Numbered from the stretch's first letter, positions 16,824 through 25,790 are shown. The stretch is 64,000 nucleotides of DNA from Streptomyces naganishii JCM 4654 (GCF_014650575.1 NZ_BMVF01000005.1:408318-472317); one strand, 5' to 3'. Translations and numbers: made by a program. Notes: a model not told the origin generated them from the sequence alone.

Positions 16824-17215
16824 ACCACGCCCCCGGTGAGCCCGCCGGTGAGCAGTTCGCGCAGCGCCCGCCCCTCCTCGGGGCTCAGCCCCGTCACGAA
16901 CTGCTGGAGCGCCGCGATCGGGTCCGGCCCGCGGTCCAGGGCCTCGTGCATCGCGTCGGCGGTCAGCTCGGCCGCGTTCTTCGCCGGCCGGTACGCCCCT
17001 CGCCGCCCGTCGACCTCACGCAGCACCAGGCCCTTGTCGTACAGCCGTCTGAGGATGGTGTGCACGGTGTTGTAGGCCAGGTCGCCGTCGATCTCCGCCT
17101 GGATCTCGGCCGGCGTCAGCGGCCGCTCGGTGGACCACAGGGCCGCGAGGACCTCGCTCTCCAGCTCTCCCGAGCTGCGTCGTTCCGTCCTGCCGTGAGG
17201 CCCTCTATCAGCCAT
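16820..17215 (-). CDS. BlaI/MecI/CopY-family repressor
   Basis: A 131-residue winged-helix repressor. The pattern GELESEVLAALWSTERPLTP, IDGDLAYNTVHTILRRLYDK and GLVLREVDGRRGAYRPA matches the family's DNA-binding wing. The C-terminal helices form the dimer and cleavage region. ATG 17215 is chosen because AAGG lies eight bases upstream; GTG 17221 is possible. It forms an operon with the M56 peptidase. A TACA-type dyad (17225-17239) lies at its own start, and similar dyads precede the GT39-like gene and the DedA operon. This supports autoregulation and control of those genes, which is inference from sequence similarity. Confidence 0.9.
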   Translation of the reverse strand: MADRGPHGRTERRSSGELESEVLAALWSTERPLTPAEIQAEIDGDLAYNTVHTILRRLYDKGLVLREVDGRRGAYRPAKNAAELTADAMHEALDRGPDPIAALQQFVTGLSPEEGRALRELLTGGLTGGVV

Positions 17216-17224
17216 GCCCACAAC

Positions 17225-17239
17225 CTTACAGTCCGTAGG
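17225..17239. promoter_or_regulatory. BlaI-type operator before blaI
   Basis: CTTACAGTCCGTAGG is an imperfect dyad (TACA...CGTA) just upstream of the blaI start. It resembles the perfect dyad before the GT39-like gene and the TACA/TGTA operators known for the BlaI/CopY family. Autoregulation is inferred. Confidence 0.5.
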
Positions 17240-17403
17240 GAGTCAGGCCTTCGGCGGTATCGCACCCGGCGAGCGGCCCCGAGACGGGTTAGCTTGACCC
17301 TGCTTTCGTCGTTTTCCGTGAGCTTTCCCCGACGTCCTGCCGACGTGTTCCAGACGTCTTTCCCGACTCCTGCGCCGTTCCCGCGATCCGCGAGAGTCAG
17401 AAA

Positions 17404-17420
17404 CCCTACAGTGTGTAGGG
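17404..17420. promoter_or_regulatory. BlaI-type operator, perfect dyad
   Basis: CCCTACAGTGTGTAGGG is a perfect inverted repeat with 7-bp arms and a 3-base spacer, ending 13 bases before the chosen start of the GT39-like gene. It has the TACA/TGTA half-sites known for BlaI/CopY repressors. It is the strongest of the related dyads in this block. Confidence 0.7.
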
Positions 17421-17433
17421 GTGAGGGGTGGAG

Positions 17434-18981
17434 ATGGCCGACAGTACGCACGCCATAATTTCCGGGACACGGCGGTCCGCCGCCGTGCCCGGCTCCGGCC
17501 GGGCCCGCCGCGTCCGGGGCGACGCGCCGCTCGCCGCGGTCGCCGCGGCCTTCGTCCTGGCCCAGCTCGTCCTGGTCCGCCCCGGCATGGGCCTCGGCTG
17601 GGACGAGACGGTCTACGTCAGCCAGGTCAGCCCGCACGCGCCGGCGGCCTTCTTCAGCGCCCCGCGCGCCCGCGGCGTCTCGCTGCTGGTCGCGCCCATC
17701 GCCTCGTGGTCGTCGTCCACCGCGCTGCTGCGCGTCTACCTGGCCCTGCTGTCCGGCCTCGGACTGTACCTGGCCCTGCGGGCCTGGCGTGGCCTGTTCC
17801 CCTCCGGCGTTCTCGCCCTGGCCGGCGCCCTGTACGCCTCCCTGTGGGTGACCCTCTTCTACGGCCCGCAGGCCATGCCCAACTACTGGGTCGCCATCGG
17901 CGCCCTGGTGTGCGCGGGCTGCCTTCTCCGCGTCCGCGCGGACGGACGTACGGCCGGGCGTGCGACCGTACGCGCGGTCACGCGCCCGCGGATGCGCGCC
18001 CCCGCCGGCGGCGGCGACCGCGCCGCGCTCTCGGGCCTGCTCGCCGGCGCCGCCCTCATGGCGTGGATGCGGCCGGTGGACGCGGTCTGGGTCGCACTCC
18101 CGCTGCTCGCCCTCGCCCTCTACGAACGCGCCTGGAAGGCGCTCGCCGCGCTGCTCGCCGGGCTGGCCGCCGGCGCCGCCGAGTGGGTGATCGAGGCCTA
18201 CACCGCCTACGGCGGCCTGCTCCAGCGACTCTCCGACGGCTCGGCGATACAGGGCGGCCTGGGCTGGCACTTCGCCGTCGTCGACCAGCTGCGCAGCCTC
18301 GGCGGCCGCGCCCTGTGCCGCCCGTGCACCGGCGCACTGCCCAATCCCGTCGTCACCGCCTGGTGGTTCGTGCTGCCGCTGCTCGCCGCGGCCGGTCTCG
18401 TCCTCGCCGTGCGCGCCCGCCGCACCCGGCCCACCCTCGTGGCGCTGGCCTGCGCCGCCACGGCCGCCTTCCCCTACCTCTTCCTGATCGGCTACGCCGC
18501 GCCCCGCTTCCTGCTGCCCGCCTACGCGCTGCTCGCCGTCCCCGTCGCCGACGCGCTCGCCCACCTCGTCAGGACGCCCGCCGGCAACTGGCGCCCGCTC
18601 GCGCTGAGCCTGACCGCGCTGGGCCTGGCGGTGCACCTGGGGGCGCAGTACGCCGTCCTCGCCCACACCGTCGACCGCACCACCGCCGACCGGATCGCCT
18701 GGGACCGCACGGCCGCCGAGCTGCACCGCCTCGGCGTGCGCCCGCCGTGCCTGCTCACCGGCGAGAGCGCCATCCCGATCGCCTTCTACACCGGCTGCGG
18801 CTCCGCCGCGACCTCCGGGAACAACGCCAACAGCACACGGGAGGAGATCGTGCGGACCGCGCGGCGCATCCCGGCCGCCGCCCTCACCACCGCCCAGGGC
18901 AGTCCACCGGACTACGCCCGCTCCTGGACCCCTCACCGGCTGGGCGACCTGCGCCTGTACGTCGCGCCGAGCGCGCAGTAA
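17434..18981 (+). CDS. GT39-like multi-pass membrane glycosyltransferase
   Basis: A 515-residue GT-C type protein. After a short Arg-rich N-terminus comes the first membrane segment and then the catalytic loop GMGLGWDETVYVSQVSPHAP, whose Asp-Glu pair is the family's catalytic acid site. About ten further hydrophobic segments follow, and then a soluble tail (AAELHRLGVRPPCLLTGESA). Such proteins transfer sugars from polyprenyl-phosphate donors to envelope acceptors. ATG 17434 is chosen; GTG 17428 is an alternative. A BlaI-type dyad sits immediately upstream. The LPG-synthase-like gene follows 12 bases later and probably shares the transcript. Confidence 0.8.
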   Translation: MADSTHAIISGTRRSAAVPGSGRARRVRGDAPLAAVAAAFVLAQLVLVRPGMGLGWDETVYVSQVSPHAPAAFFSAPRARGVSLLVAPIASWSSSTALLRVYLALLSGLGLYLALRAWRGLFPSGVLALAGALYASLWVTLFYGPQAMPNYWVAIGALVCAGCLLRVRADGRTAGRATVRAVTRPRMRAPAGGGDRAALSGLLAGAALMAWMRPVDAVWVALPLLALALYERAWKALAALLAGLAAGAAEWVIEAYTAYGGLLQRLSDGSAIQGGLGWHFAVVDQLRSLGGRALCRPCTGALPNPVVTAWWFVLPLLAAAGLVLAVRARRTRPTLVALACAATAAFPYLFLIGYAAPRFLLPAYALLAVPVADALAHLVRTPAGNWRPLALSLTALGLAVHLGAQYAVLAHTVDRTTADRIAWDRTAAELHRLGVRPPCLLTGESAIPIAFYTGCGSAATSGNNANSTREEIVRTARRIPAAALTTAQGSPPDYARSWTPHRLGDLRLYVAPSAQ

Positions 18982-18993
18982 GGAAATCCCCGG

Positions 18994-19941
18994 ATGACCA
19001 CCACGCTGCCCACCGTCACGACCGCGCGGCGCCGGCGCGTGTGGTGGCACACCGGGGTCATGCTCGCGCTGCTCCTCTGCGCCGCCTACGCGGCCCGCCG
19101 CCACTGGCCGGTGCTCGAGACCGGCGCCGACCGGCTCGCCGTGGCCGACCAGGGATGGCTGCTGCTGGGCGCCACCGCCGCCGTCGCCACCTGGGCGTGC
19201 TCGGCACTGGCCCAGCAGGGCGCGGTGGCCGAGCCGCTGCCGGGCGCACGGCTGGTGGCCGCGCAGTTCGCCGCGTCCGCCGCCAACCACGTACTGCCCG
19301 CCGGTCTCGGCGCCGGGGCGGTCAACCTGCGGTTCCTGATGCGCTGCGGGCTGCCCGCCGGCCGTTCGGCGAGCGCGCTCGCCGTCAAGGCCACCGCCGG
19401 TGTCACCGCCCGGGCCGTCCTGATCGCCGTACTCGCCGCGTTCTGCCCCGGCCTGCTGCGCCTGCCCCGGGTGTCCGCCGCGGCCGTGGCCGCCGTGCTG
19501 GCCGCCGCCGCGGTCCTCGCACTGGTGGTGGCCGGGCCGCTGCGGTCCCGCTGCACGCGGGCCCTCGCCACGATGGCGGCCGACATCCGGGCCGTGCACA
19601 CCCGCCCCAACCGGGCCGCCGCTCTGTGGGGCGGCTCGCTCGCCTTCGCCGCGGCGCACTCCCTCGTGGTCATCGCGGTCACCCAGGCGGTGGAGCTGCC
19701 CCTGTCACCGGCCAGGGTGGCCCTGCTCTACCTCGCCGCGAGCAGTGCCGCCGCCCTCCTGCCCACCCCCGGCGGCCTCGGCTCGCTCGACGCGGCCCTC
19801 GCCTTCGCGCTCACCACCGGCGGCAGCCCGGCCGCGACGGCCGCCTCCGCGGTCCTCGGCTACCGGCTCCTCACGGTCTGGCTGCCGCTGCTGCCCGGCC
19901 TGCTGGTCCTCGGCGTGCTCATCCGCCGCCGGGCCGTGTGA
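18994..19941 (+). CDS. Lysylphosphatidylglycerol synthase TM-region protein (UPF0104)
   Basis: A 315-residue integral membrane protein with about eight hydrophobic segments, matching the MprF flippase-like region without the soluble aminoacyl-transferase domain. Typical motifs are AANHVLPAGLGAGAVNLRF and LLPTPGGLGSLDAALAF. In MprF this region moves the modified lipid to the outer leaflet; stand-alone members are probably lipid transporters of unknown substrate. It follows the GT39-like gene by 12 bases and shares its BlaI-type operator. Its neighbours suggest an undecaprenyl- or phospholipid-linked role, which is inference. Confidence 0.85.
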   Translation: MTTTLPTVTTARRRRVWWHTGVMLALLLCAAYAARRHWPVLETGADRLAVADQGWLLLGATAAVATWACSALAQQGAVAEPLPGARLVAAQFAASAANHVLPAGLGAGAVNLRFLMRCGLPAGRSASALAVKATAGVTARAVLIAVLAAFCPGLLRLPRVSAAAVAAVLAAAAVLALVVAGPLRSRCTRALATMAADIRAVHTRPNRAAALWGGSLAFAAAHSLVVIAVTQAVELPLSPARVALLYLAASSAAALLPTPGGLGSLDAALAFALTTGGSPAATAASAVLGYRLLTVWLPLLPGLLVLGVLIRRRAV

Positions 19942-19976
19942 AGCGCGGCCGCTACGCCCCTATGCCTACGTCTACG

Positions 19977-20684
19977 TCACAAAGGCGGCGGCTCGCCGGT
20001 CTCTCGGGCCGCCCCGCGCCGGGGCAGCCACCAGGCCGCCGCGCACAGGCACACCCCGAGCCAGCCCACCGCGAACAGCCAGCCGCCGACCACATCGGTG
20101 AACCAGTGCACCCCGAGGTACACCCGGGTCAGCCCCACTGCCACGCCCCAGCAGCCGACGACGGCGCACAGGGCCGTACGGCCGCGCGGGGCACGCAGCA
20201 CCGTCGCCCAGATCACCAGGCCCGCGGCCAGCGCCGAGGTGGTGGTGTGCCCGGAGGGGAACGACCAGCCCGAGGCGTACGCCGCCCAGTCCTGCCGGGG
20301 CGGACGGGGCCGGGTGATCAGCTCCATCACGCCGTAGCGCAGGAGCTGGCCCGCGGCGAGGCAGGCGCACCCCAGGGCCGCCGCGGCCGTGCGCTGCCGG
20401 AGCGTGCGGCCCAGGAGCATCCAGGCCAGCGCGACGAGCGCGTACGGCACGACGCCCGTCCCGGTGTCGGTCAGCGCGCGGGCCGCCGACACCGACATGG
20501 AGGAGCGGTGGGCCACCGACCAGTCCAGCAGGCCGCCGTCCACGCCCGGGGCCGGGCCGCGGCCGACGACCACGGCCAGCACGGCGAACGCCGCCCAGGC
20601 GCCGAGCCCGGTACTGCCCGCCAGCTCGGCGGGCCCGACATGACGGGTACGACCGGTGTGCGCGCTGTGACCTATGTGCTTCAT
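19977..20684 (-). CDS. PAP2-family membrane phosphatase (second copy)
   Basis: A 235-residue six-pass PAP2 phosphatase. The tripartite motif is clear: LITRPRPPRQ, then SGWSFPSGHTTTSALA with the catalytic His of SGH, then LTRVYLGVHWFTDVVGG with the nucleophilic His and Asp. Family members remove phosphate from phosphatidate, phosphatidylglycerol phosphate or undecaprenyl diphosphate. The start ATG 20684 overlaps the stop of the previous PAP2 gene (ATGA). It is the third gene of the DedA-PAP2-PAP2 operon, and a role in recycling undecaprenyl phosphate is plausible but not shown. Confidence 0.87.
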   Translation of the reverse strand: MKHIGHSAHTGRTRHVGPAELAGSTGLGAWAAFAVLAVVVGRGPAPGVDGGLLDWSVAHRSSMSVSAARALTDTGTGVVPYALVALAWMLLGRTLRQRTAAAALGCACLAAGQLLRYGVMELITRPRPPRQDWAAYASGWSFPSGHTTTSALAAGLVIWATVLRAPRGRTALCAVVGCWGVAVGLTRVYLGVHWFTDVVGGWLFAVGWLGVCLCAAAWWLPRRGAARETGEPPPL

Positions 20685-21283
20685 GACACCAGCAGCGGGC
20701 GCAGCCGGGTCGCGGTGATGCGGCGGGCCAGCGCGCCGTGCCGGCGGGCGAGCCACTTCATCAGCGCGAAGGCCACCAGGCCGCCGGTCAGGACGCCGGC
20801 GAGCACGTCGTGCGGATAGTGCGCGCCCACCCAGACCCGGGAGACGGCCATCGCGGCGGCGGCCACGGCGGCGATCACGCCGAGCCGCCGGGAGACGAAG
20901 AACAGGGCGACCGCGGCCGCGGCGGCGATCGCGGCGTGGTTGCTCGGGAAGGACCAGTCGGTACGCCCCGGGCAGGCCTCCAGGGTGACCGTGTGCAGCG
21001 TCCGGCACGGCCGCACCTCGTGCACCAGCAGCTTCACCAGACTGTTCACCGCGTAGGCGGCGACCACGACGAACGGCGCCGCGAGCGCGGTCACCGCGGC
21101 CTCGGCGCCCACCCGGCGCGCCCGCCACCAGCCCACCGCCATCAGCACCGCGAACACCGCCAGTCCGTACGCCGACCACGCCGTGACCGAGTCGTCCAGC
21201 CACGCGGGGGAGCGGCGGGCCAGGCCGACCACGCCGGTGTAGAGAGAGCCGTCGATCGAGGCGCCGGACAGGGCGAGGATCAT
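20681..21283 (-). CDS. PAP2-family membrane phosphatase (first copy)
   Basis: A 200-residue PAP2 phosphatase with six hydrophobic segments. The catalytic motif appears as KLLVHEVRPCR, DWSFPSNHAAIAAAA (SNH in place of the usual SGH) and SRVWVGAHYPHDVLAG. This variant resembles UppP-like BcrC proteins, which dephosphorylate undecaprenyl diphosphate. ATG 21283 has AAGGAGG seven bases upstream and overlaps the stop of the DedA gene (ATGA). Its product and the downstream PAP2 protein are only distantly similar, so they may act on different lipids or on the two sides of the membrane. Confidence 0.88.
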   Translation of the reverse strand: MILALSGASIDGSLYTGVVGLARRSPAWLDDSVTAWSAYGLAVFAVLMAVGWWRARRVGAEAAVTALAAPFVVVAAYAVNSLVKLLVHEVRPCRTLHTVTLEACPGRTDWSFPSNHAAIAAAAAVALFFVSRRLGVIAAVAAAAMAVSRVWVGAHYPHDVLAGVLTGGLVAFALMKWLARRHGALARRITATRLRPLLVS

Positions 21284-21948
21284 CCGCGCGCCTCCTTGGC
21301 CTTCGCGGCGCGGCGCGAGCGCAGGGCCTCGGCGGCCAGCGGGATCAGCGACACGACCACGATGAGCGCGATCAGCGGCAGCAGGTACTTGTCGACATTG
21401 GGCACCGAGGATCCGAGCGCGTACCCCGCCAGGACGAGGCCGGCGCTCCACAGCACGCCGCCGGTGACCTGCCACACGGTGAACGTGCGCACCGGGACGC
21501 CGAGCGCGCCCGCCATCGGGTTGAGCACCGTACGCACCACGGGGACGAAACGGGCCAGCACGATGGCCTTAGCGAAGCCGTACCGCTCCAGGAGTTCCTC
21601 GGCGCGGCGCGCGCCCTCGTGCAGGCGCGGGGAGCGGCTGCGGGCGAGCAGCGCGCCGCCCGCCTTGCGCCCCAGCACGTAGCCGCACTGCGAACCGGCG
21701 AGCGCGCCGACGACGGCGGCCACCAGCAGCGGCAGCAGCGACAGCCTCACCCCTCGGTCGGCCGTACCGGTGCACAGCAGGCCCGCGGTGAACAGCAGCG
21801 AGTCGCCGGGCAGGAAGAAGCCGACGAGCAGGCCGGTCTCGGCGAACAGCACCACGGCGACGCCCAGCACGCCGAAGGCGGCCAGCAGCGACTGGGCGTC
21901 CAGCACATTGACGGCGAGCTGCGACGACAGGTACGGGGGTGCGATCAT
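21280..21948 (-). CDS. DedA-family membrane protein
   Basis: A 222-residue DedA (SNARE-associated, VTT) protein. Key family residues appear in FAETGLLVGFFLPGDSLLFTAG and in VLARFVPVVRTVLNPMAGAL, the conserved Glu, Asp and Arg of the transport path. DedA proteins have recently been shown to flip undecaprenyl phosphate back across the membrane, and others act on phosphatidylethanolamine. The gene starts at 21948 with AAGG nine bases upstream and begins an operon with two PAP2 phosphatases. Nested TACA/TGTA dyads (22005-22039) lie 57-91 bases upstream and probably bind the BlaI repressor encoded 5 kb away. Confidence 0.88.
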   Translation of the reverse strand: MIAPPYLSSQLAVNVLDAQSLLAAFGVLGVAVVLFAETGLLVGFFLPGDSLLFTAGLLCTGTADRGVRLSLLPLLVAAVVGALAGSQCGYVLGRKAGGALLARSRSPRLHEGARRAEELLERYGFAKAIVLARFVPVVRTVLNPMAGALGVPVRTFTVWQVTGGVLWSAGLVLAGYALGSSVPNVDKYLLPLIALIVVVSLIPLAAEALRSRRAAKAKEARG

Positions 21949-22004
21949 CGTCGCCGGCCTTTCGTCGGGTCACGGACGCACGCCGGGCGGCGCCCGACGA
22001 GTGA

Positions 22005-22039
22005 CTACAAATCTGTAGACGGTCTACTGCACTGTAGAC
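22005..22039. promoter_or_regulatory. Nested BlaI-type dyads before the dedA operon
   Basis: CTACAAATCTGTAG (22005-22018) and GTCTACTGCACTGTAGAC (22022-22039) are two inverted repeats 19 bases apart centre to centre. Between them GTAGAC-G-GTCTAC (22015-22027) forms a third, perfect dyad. All use the TACA/TGTA half-site seen before blaI and the GT39-like gene. Control by the same repressor is inferred. Confidence 0.6.
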
Positions 22040-22208
22040 GACAACGACCGGCGCACCGTTCCGGTTGTCCCCCCGAAGGGTGAATCCATGTGCCCCGGCG
22101 GACCCCGGGGTCTCTAGCGCGTGCGCACTGGCGTGCGCCGGGTTTTGCCTTCCCATTGCCACTTCATGACCGACCGACCAGGTGCCAGTGGTCATGATGG
22201 TCGCGAAG

Positions 22209-22227
22209 TAAGGCATGCCTTCGCTAA
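22209..22227. promoter_or_regulatory. Iron-box-like operator (IdeR/DmdR type)
   Basis: Read on the minus strand, TTAGCGAAGGCATGCCTTA matches the 19-base IdeR/DmdR consensus at 12 positions by my alignment. Its core AAGGCATGCCTT (22210-22221) is a perfect palindrome. It lies about 50 bases before efeU, as expected for iron-repressed uptake genes. Confidence 0.5.
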
Positions 22228-22275
22228 CTCGGTCCCACGGTGGCCGGAGCGGTGTGCCGGGGAGGGCCGCAGGGC

Positions 22276-24312
22276 ATGTGGGACGACGCGTTTCCGAGCT
22301 TTCTGATCGGACTGCGAGAAGGGCTCGAAGGCGGACTCATCGTCTCCATCCTGGTCGCCACCCTCGTGCGGGCCGGAGCGAAGTCCCGGCTGCCGCAGGT
22401 GTGGACCGGCGTCCTCGCGGCGATCGCGCTGGCGATGAGCTTCGGCGCGGTGCTCACCTTCACGGCCGCGTCCCTGTCCGCGACCGCCCAGGAGGCCTTC
22501 GGCGGCACCCTCGGCGTGATCGCCGTCGCCTTCGTCACCGCCATGGTCTTCTGGATGCGCCGTTCGGCGCGGAACCTCTCCGGTGAGATCAAGGAGAAGG
22601 TGACCGGCGCGCTCGCGATGGGCGCGGGCATGCTGATCCTCACCTCCTTCCTCGCGGTGGGCCGCGAAGGCCTGGAGACGGCCCTGTTCCTGTGGACCAC
22701 CGCCCGCGCGGCGGGGGAGTCGGCGGGGCCTCTCACCGGCGCGGGCATCGGCCTCGTCCTCGCGGCCGGGCTGTGCTGGGGCCTGTACCGGCGGGTCCTG
22801 AGGATCAACCTCACCAAGTTCTTCACCGCCACCGGCGCCGTGCTGATCGTCATCGCGGCCGGCGTGCTCGGCTACGGCCTGCGCGACCTGCAGGAGGGCG
22901 GGGTCCTCCCCGGCAAGGCCGCGTACGCCGTCGACCTCGGCGGCACCGTGGACGCCGGCTCCTGGTACAGCACCCTCATCCAGGGCGTCCTCAACCTCAC
23001 CCCGACCATGACCTGGCTCCAGGTCACCGGCTACGCCGGCTACCTGGCCGTGGTGATGACCCTCTTCGTACGAGGCATACGGTCCCCGTCCCCGGCGAAG
23101 CCGTCCCCGGCCGCCGCCGCCGGGGCCGGCGCGCCCGCGGGCTCTGCCGCTCGGCGGCGCCCCGCGTGGGTCGTGCCCGTCGCCGTTGTCGCGGTGCCGG
23201 CCGTGGTGGCCGGGTTCGTCGTCGCGCTGGGGCGGCCCAAGCCCGGCGGTGCGCAGACCGTCGCCGTGTCCGAGGCGGACTGCGGGGACGGGTTCAGCGC
23301 GCCCCGGCCGGGGCGGCAGACCTTCCAGATGCGCAACACCGGGTCCAGGACGTCCGAGGTCTACCTGATCGACCCGGCGACGGGCGCCGTCTACGGCGAG
23401 ATCGAGGGGCTCGCCCCGGGCACCACCCGGGACCTGGTCGCCACCGTCGCCGGCGGCAGCTACGCCTGGCGCTGCGTGCCCAGCGGCGGCACCGCCGTCA
23501 CCTCCAAGGCCGTCCGGGTCGGCGGAGGGGGAGGGGCCAGGGCGGTCGTCCCGGTCTCCGAGCAGGATCTCGCCGCCCCGCTCAAGGAGTACAAGCAGTA
23601 CGTCGAGGGCGGCCTCGCCACCCTCGTCGCGCAGACCGACAGGCTCGACGACGACATCCAGGGCGGCCGCCTGGACGCGGCCCGCACCGACTGGCTGACC
23701 GCCCACCGCACCTACTCCTCCCTCGGCGCCGCCTACGGAACCTTCGAGGACTTCGACAAGAGGATCAACGGCAGGCCGGACGGACTGACCGCGGGCGTCG
23801 CCGACAAGGACTTCACCGGCTTCCACCGCATCGAGTACGGCCTGTGGCACGGCCAGAGCGCGGCCCTGCTCAAGGCCCCCGCCCGGCAGCTCGCCGCCGA
23901 CGCCGCCGGTCTGAGCAAGGCCTTCCCGGCCCAGGACTTCGACCCGGGCGACCTTCCGCTGCGCGCCCACGAGATCCTCGAGAACACCCTGCAGTTCGAG
24001 CTCACCGGCCAGGCCGACCAGGGCAGCGGCACCGAGCTGGCCACCACCGACGCCAACCTCGCCGGCACCCGCGAACTGCTCACCGTGCTGAAGCCCCTGC
24101 TGGCCGGCCGCGCCCCGCACCTGCTGCCCACCGTCGACGCGGACGTCACCCGGCTCCAGAAGCTGCTGGACGCCTCCCACCAGGGCGGCTCCTGGACCCC
24201 GGTGGACCGGCTCGACGCCACCACGCGGGCCCGGCTGAACGGGGCCACCGGGCAGCTCCTGGAGGACCTCGCCCCCGTACCGGACCTGCTGGAGATCCGG
24301 AAGTCCGCCTGA
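22276..24312 (+). CDS. efeU: EfeU-EfeO fusion: ferrous/ferric iron permease with imelysin-like domain
   Basis: A 678-residue fusion of two usually separate proteins. Residues 1-275 are the FTR1/EfeU permease with seven membrane segments and two REGLE motifs, LREGLEGG (R14-E18) and [11 protein letters not shown]. An additional membrane segment near 295-320 leads into an EfeO-like exterior part. That part has a cupredoxin domain at about 325-420 and a peptidase-M75 (imelysin) domain at 430-675 with the metal motif [10 protein letters not shown] (H517, E520). EfeU moves iron across the membrane while EfeO presents it. ATG 22276 is chosen because the permease starts there. efeB follows 140 bases later, completing the Efe system; an iron-box-like dyad lies upstream. 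Confidence 0.88.
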   Translation: MWDDAFPSFLIGLREGLEGGLIVSILVATLVRAGAKSRLPQVWTGVLAAIALAMSFGAVLTFTAASLSATAQEAFGGTLGVIAVAFVTAMVFWMRRSARNLSGEIKEKVTGALAMGAGMLILTSFLAVGREGLETALFLWTTARAAGESAGPLTGAGIGLVLAAGLCWGLYRRVLRINLTKFFTATGAVLIVIAAGVLGYGLRDLQEGGVLPGKAAYAVDLGGTVDAGSWYSTLIQGVLNLTPTMTWLQVTGYAGYLAVVMTLFVRGIRSPSPAKPSPAAAAGAGAPAGSAARRRPAWVVPVAVVAVPAVVAGFVVALGRPKPGGAQTVAVSEADCGDGFSAPRPGRQTFQMRNTGSRTSEVYLIDPATGAVYGEIEGLAPGTTRDLVATVAGGSYAWRCVPSGGTAVTSKAVRVGGGGGARAVVPVSEQDLAAPLKEYKQYVEGGLATLVAQTDRLDDDIQGGRLDAARTDWLTAHRTYSSLGAAYGTFEDFDKRINGRPDGLTAGVADKDFTGFHRIEYGLWHGQSAALLKAPARQLAADAAGLSKAFPAQDFDPGDLPLRAHEILENTLQFELTGQADQGSGTELATTDANLAGTRELLTVLKPLLAGRAPHLLPTVDADVTRLQKLLDASHQGGSWTPVDRLDATTRARLNGATGQLLEDLAPVPDLLEIRKSA

Positions 24313-24334
24313 TCGCCGTGAAACCCGGGCGCCC

Positions 24335-24398
24335 CCGCGCCCACCGGCCCGCGCGCCCACCGGCCCGCGCGCCCACCGGCCCGCGCGCCCGCCCACCC
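24335..24398. repeat. 16-bp tandem repeat between efeU and efeB
   Basis: Nearly four copies of a 16-base unit (GCGCGCCCACCGGCCC), for example at 24351-24366 and 24367-24382. It lies downstream of efeU and upstream of efeB and encodes nothing recognisable. It may vary in copy number between strains. Confidence 0.75.
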
Positions 24399-24452
24399 GC
24401 ACCCATGACACCCCGGCCCGCACCGGGACCGTACGACCGAAGGGAACCCTCC

Positions 24453-25733
24453 ATGCCGCCCGCCGAAACGTCCGCCCCGCAGGGCGGCTGCCCCGCCGGT
24501 CACGGCCGCCGCGCCTTCGTACGGACGGCCCTGGGCGCCGGAGCCGCGGGCGCGGTCCTGGCCGGCGGCGGGTTCGCGCTCGGCCAGGCCGGCACCGGCC
24601 AGGCGCGCGCGGCGGACGCCGGCGACACGGCGAAGGTGCCCTTCCACGGCGCCCACCAGGCCGGTGTCGTCACCCCGGCCCCCGCCGCGGCCACCTTCGT
24701 CTCCTTCGACGTCATCGCCGACAGCCGCGAGGAACTCGCCGGCCTGCTGAAGACCATCACCGAGCGGGCCCGCTTCCTCACCGCCGGCGGCACGCCCGCC
24801 GACCTCGGCGTCGGCGCCCCGCCCTCCGACAACGGCATCCTCGGCCCCGAGGTCCCCGCCGACGCGCTCACCGTCACCGTCGGCGTAGGCGCCTCCCTCT
24901 TCGACGACCGCTACGGCCTGGCCAAGGCCAAGCCCCGCCGCCTCACGCCGATGCGGACGTTCCCCAACGACGACCTCCGGCCGGCCGAGTGCCACGGCGA
25001 CCTCTCCCTCCAGATCTGCGCCGACCGGCAGGACACCGTGCTGCACGCGCTGCGCGACATCGCGCGGCACACCCGCGGCGCCATGCAGATCAAGTGGCGC
25101 GTCGACGGCTTCCAGAACACCCCGCGTCCCACCGGCGCCCAGCGCAACCTCCTCGGCTTCAAGGACGGCATCGCCAACCCGGACGTGACCTCCGCGCGCG
25201 AGACGAACCGGCTGATCTGGGTGGGCGACGGCCAGGGCGAGCCCGCCTGGACGCACGGCGGCAGCTACCAGGTCATCCGGATCATCCGGATGCTGGTGGA
25301 GTTCTGGGACCGGGTCTCGCTGACCGAGCAGGAGAAGATGTTCGGCCGCCGCAAGGACACCGGCGCCCCGCTGGACGGCGCCGAGGAGACCGATGTCCCC
25401 AACTACGCCAAGGACCCCAAGGGCACCGCGATCCCGCTGGACGCCCACATCCGGCTCGCCAACCCGCGCACCGCCGCCACCGACTCCTCGCGCATCCTGC
25501 GCCGCGGCTACAACTACGACCGGGGCGTCGACAGCGTCGGCAACCTCGACATGGGCCTGGTGTTCTGCTGCTACCAGCAGGACGTGGCGCGGCAGTTCGA
25601 GGCCACCCAGACCCGGCTGATCGACGAACCCCTGGTCGACTACATCTCGCCGACCGGCGGCGGCTACTTCTTCGTCCTCCCCGGCGTGCGCGACCGCGCC
25701 GACTGGCTCGGACGCGGACTGCTCTCCGCCTGA
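24453..25733 (+). CDS. efeB: EfeB, Tat-exported Dyp-type peroxidase / deferrochelatase
   Basis: A 426-residue dye-decolorising peroxidase. The N-terminus carries a twin-arginine signal ([20 protein letters not shown]), so export in folded, haem-bound form is expected. The catalytic Asp lies in GFKDGIANP (D238) and the likely proximal haem ligand in [11 protein letters not shown] (H332). EfeB oxidises ferrous iron for the EfeU permease and has been proposed to extract iron from haem. ATG 24453 follows AAGGGAA. Its place after the fused efeU/efeO gene completes the three functions of EfeUOB in two genes. Confidence 0.92.
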   Translation: MPPAETSAPQGGCPAGHGRRAFVRTALGAGAAGAVLAGGGFALGQAGTGQARAADAGDTAKVPFHGAHQAGVVTPAPAAATFVSFDVIADSREELAGLLKTITERARFLTAGGTPADLGVGAPPSDNGILGPEVPADALTVTVGVGASLFDDRYGLAKAKPRRLTPMRTFPNDDLRPAECHGDLSLQICADRQDTVLHALRDIARHTRGAMQIKWRVDGFQNTPRPTGAQRNLLGFKDGIANPDVTSARETNRLIWVGDGQGEPAWTHGGSYQVIRIIRMLVEFWDRVSLTEQEKMFGRRKDTGAPLDGAEETDVPNYAKDPKGTAIPLDAHIRLANPRTAATDSSRILRRGYNYDRGVDSVGNLDMGLVFCCYQQDVARQFEATQTRLIDEPLVDYISPTGGGYFFVLPGVRDRADWLGRGLLSA

Positions 25734-25790
25734 GCCCGCGGTTCTTGCGCGACTTTCCCTGCTCATGGTGAAGACCAGCCGGGCACTTTA

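Larger units (their letters stand above)
21949..22275. other. Divergent intergenic region between dedA operon and efeU
   Basis: These 327 bases contain no gene. They carry the BlaI-type dyads for the DedA operon (22005-22039) and an iron-box-like dyad before efeU (22209-22227). GTGCGCACTGGCGTGCGC near 22120 is another inverted-repeat-like element without a clear role. Confidence 0.7.

Noticed and set aside
22692..25733. 1013-residue frame ending with EfeB
   Set aside because: The front two thirds lie out of frame within efeU and have no protein-like sequence; efeB starts at ATG 24453.
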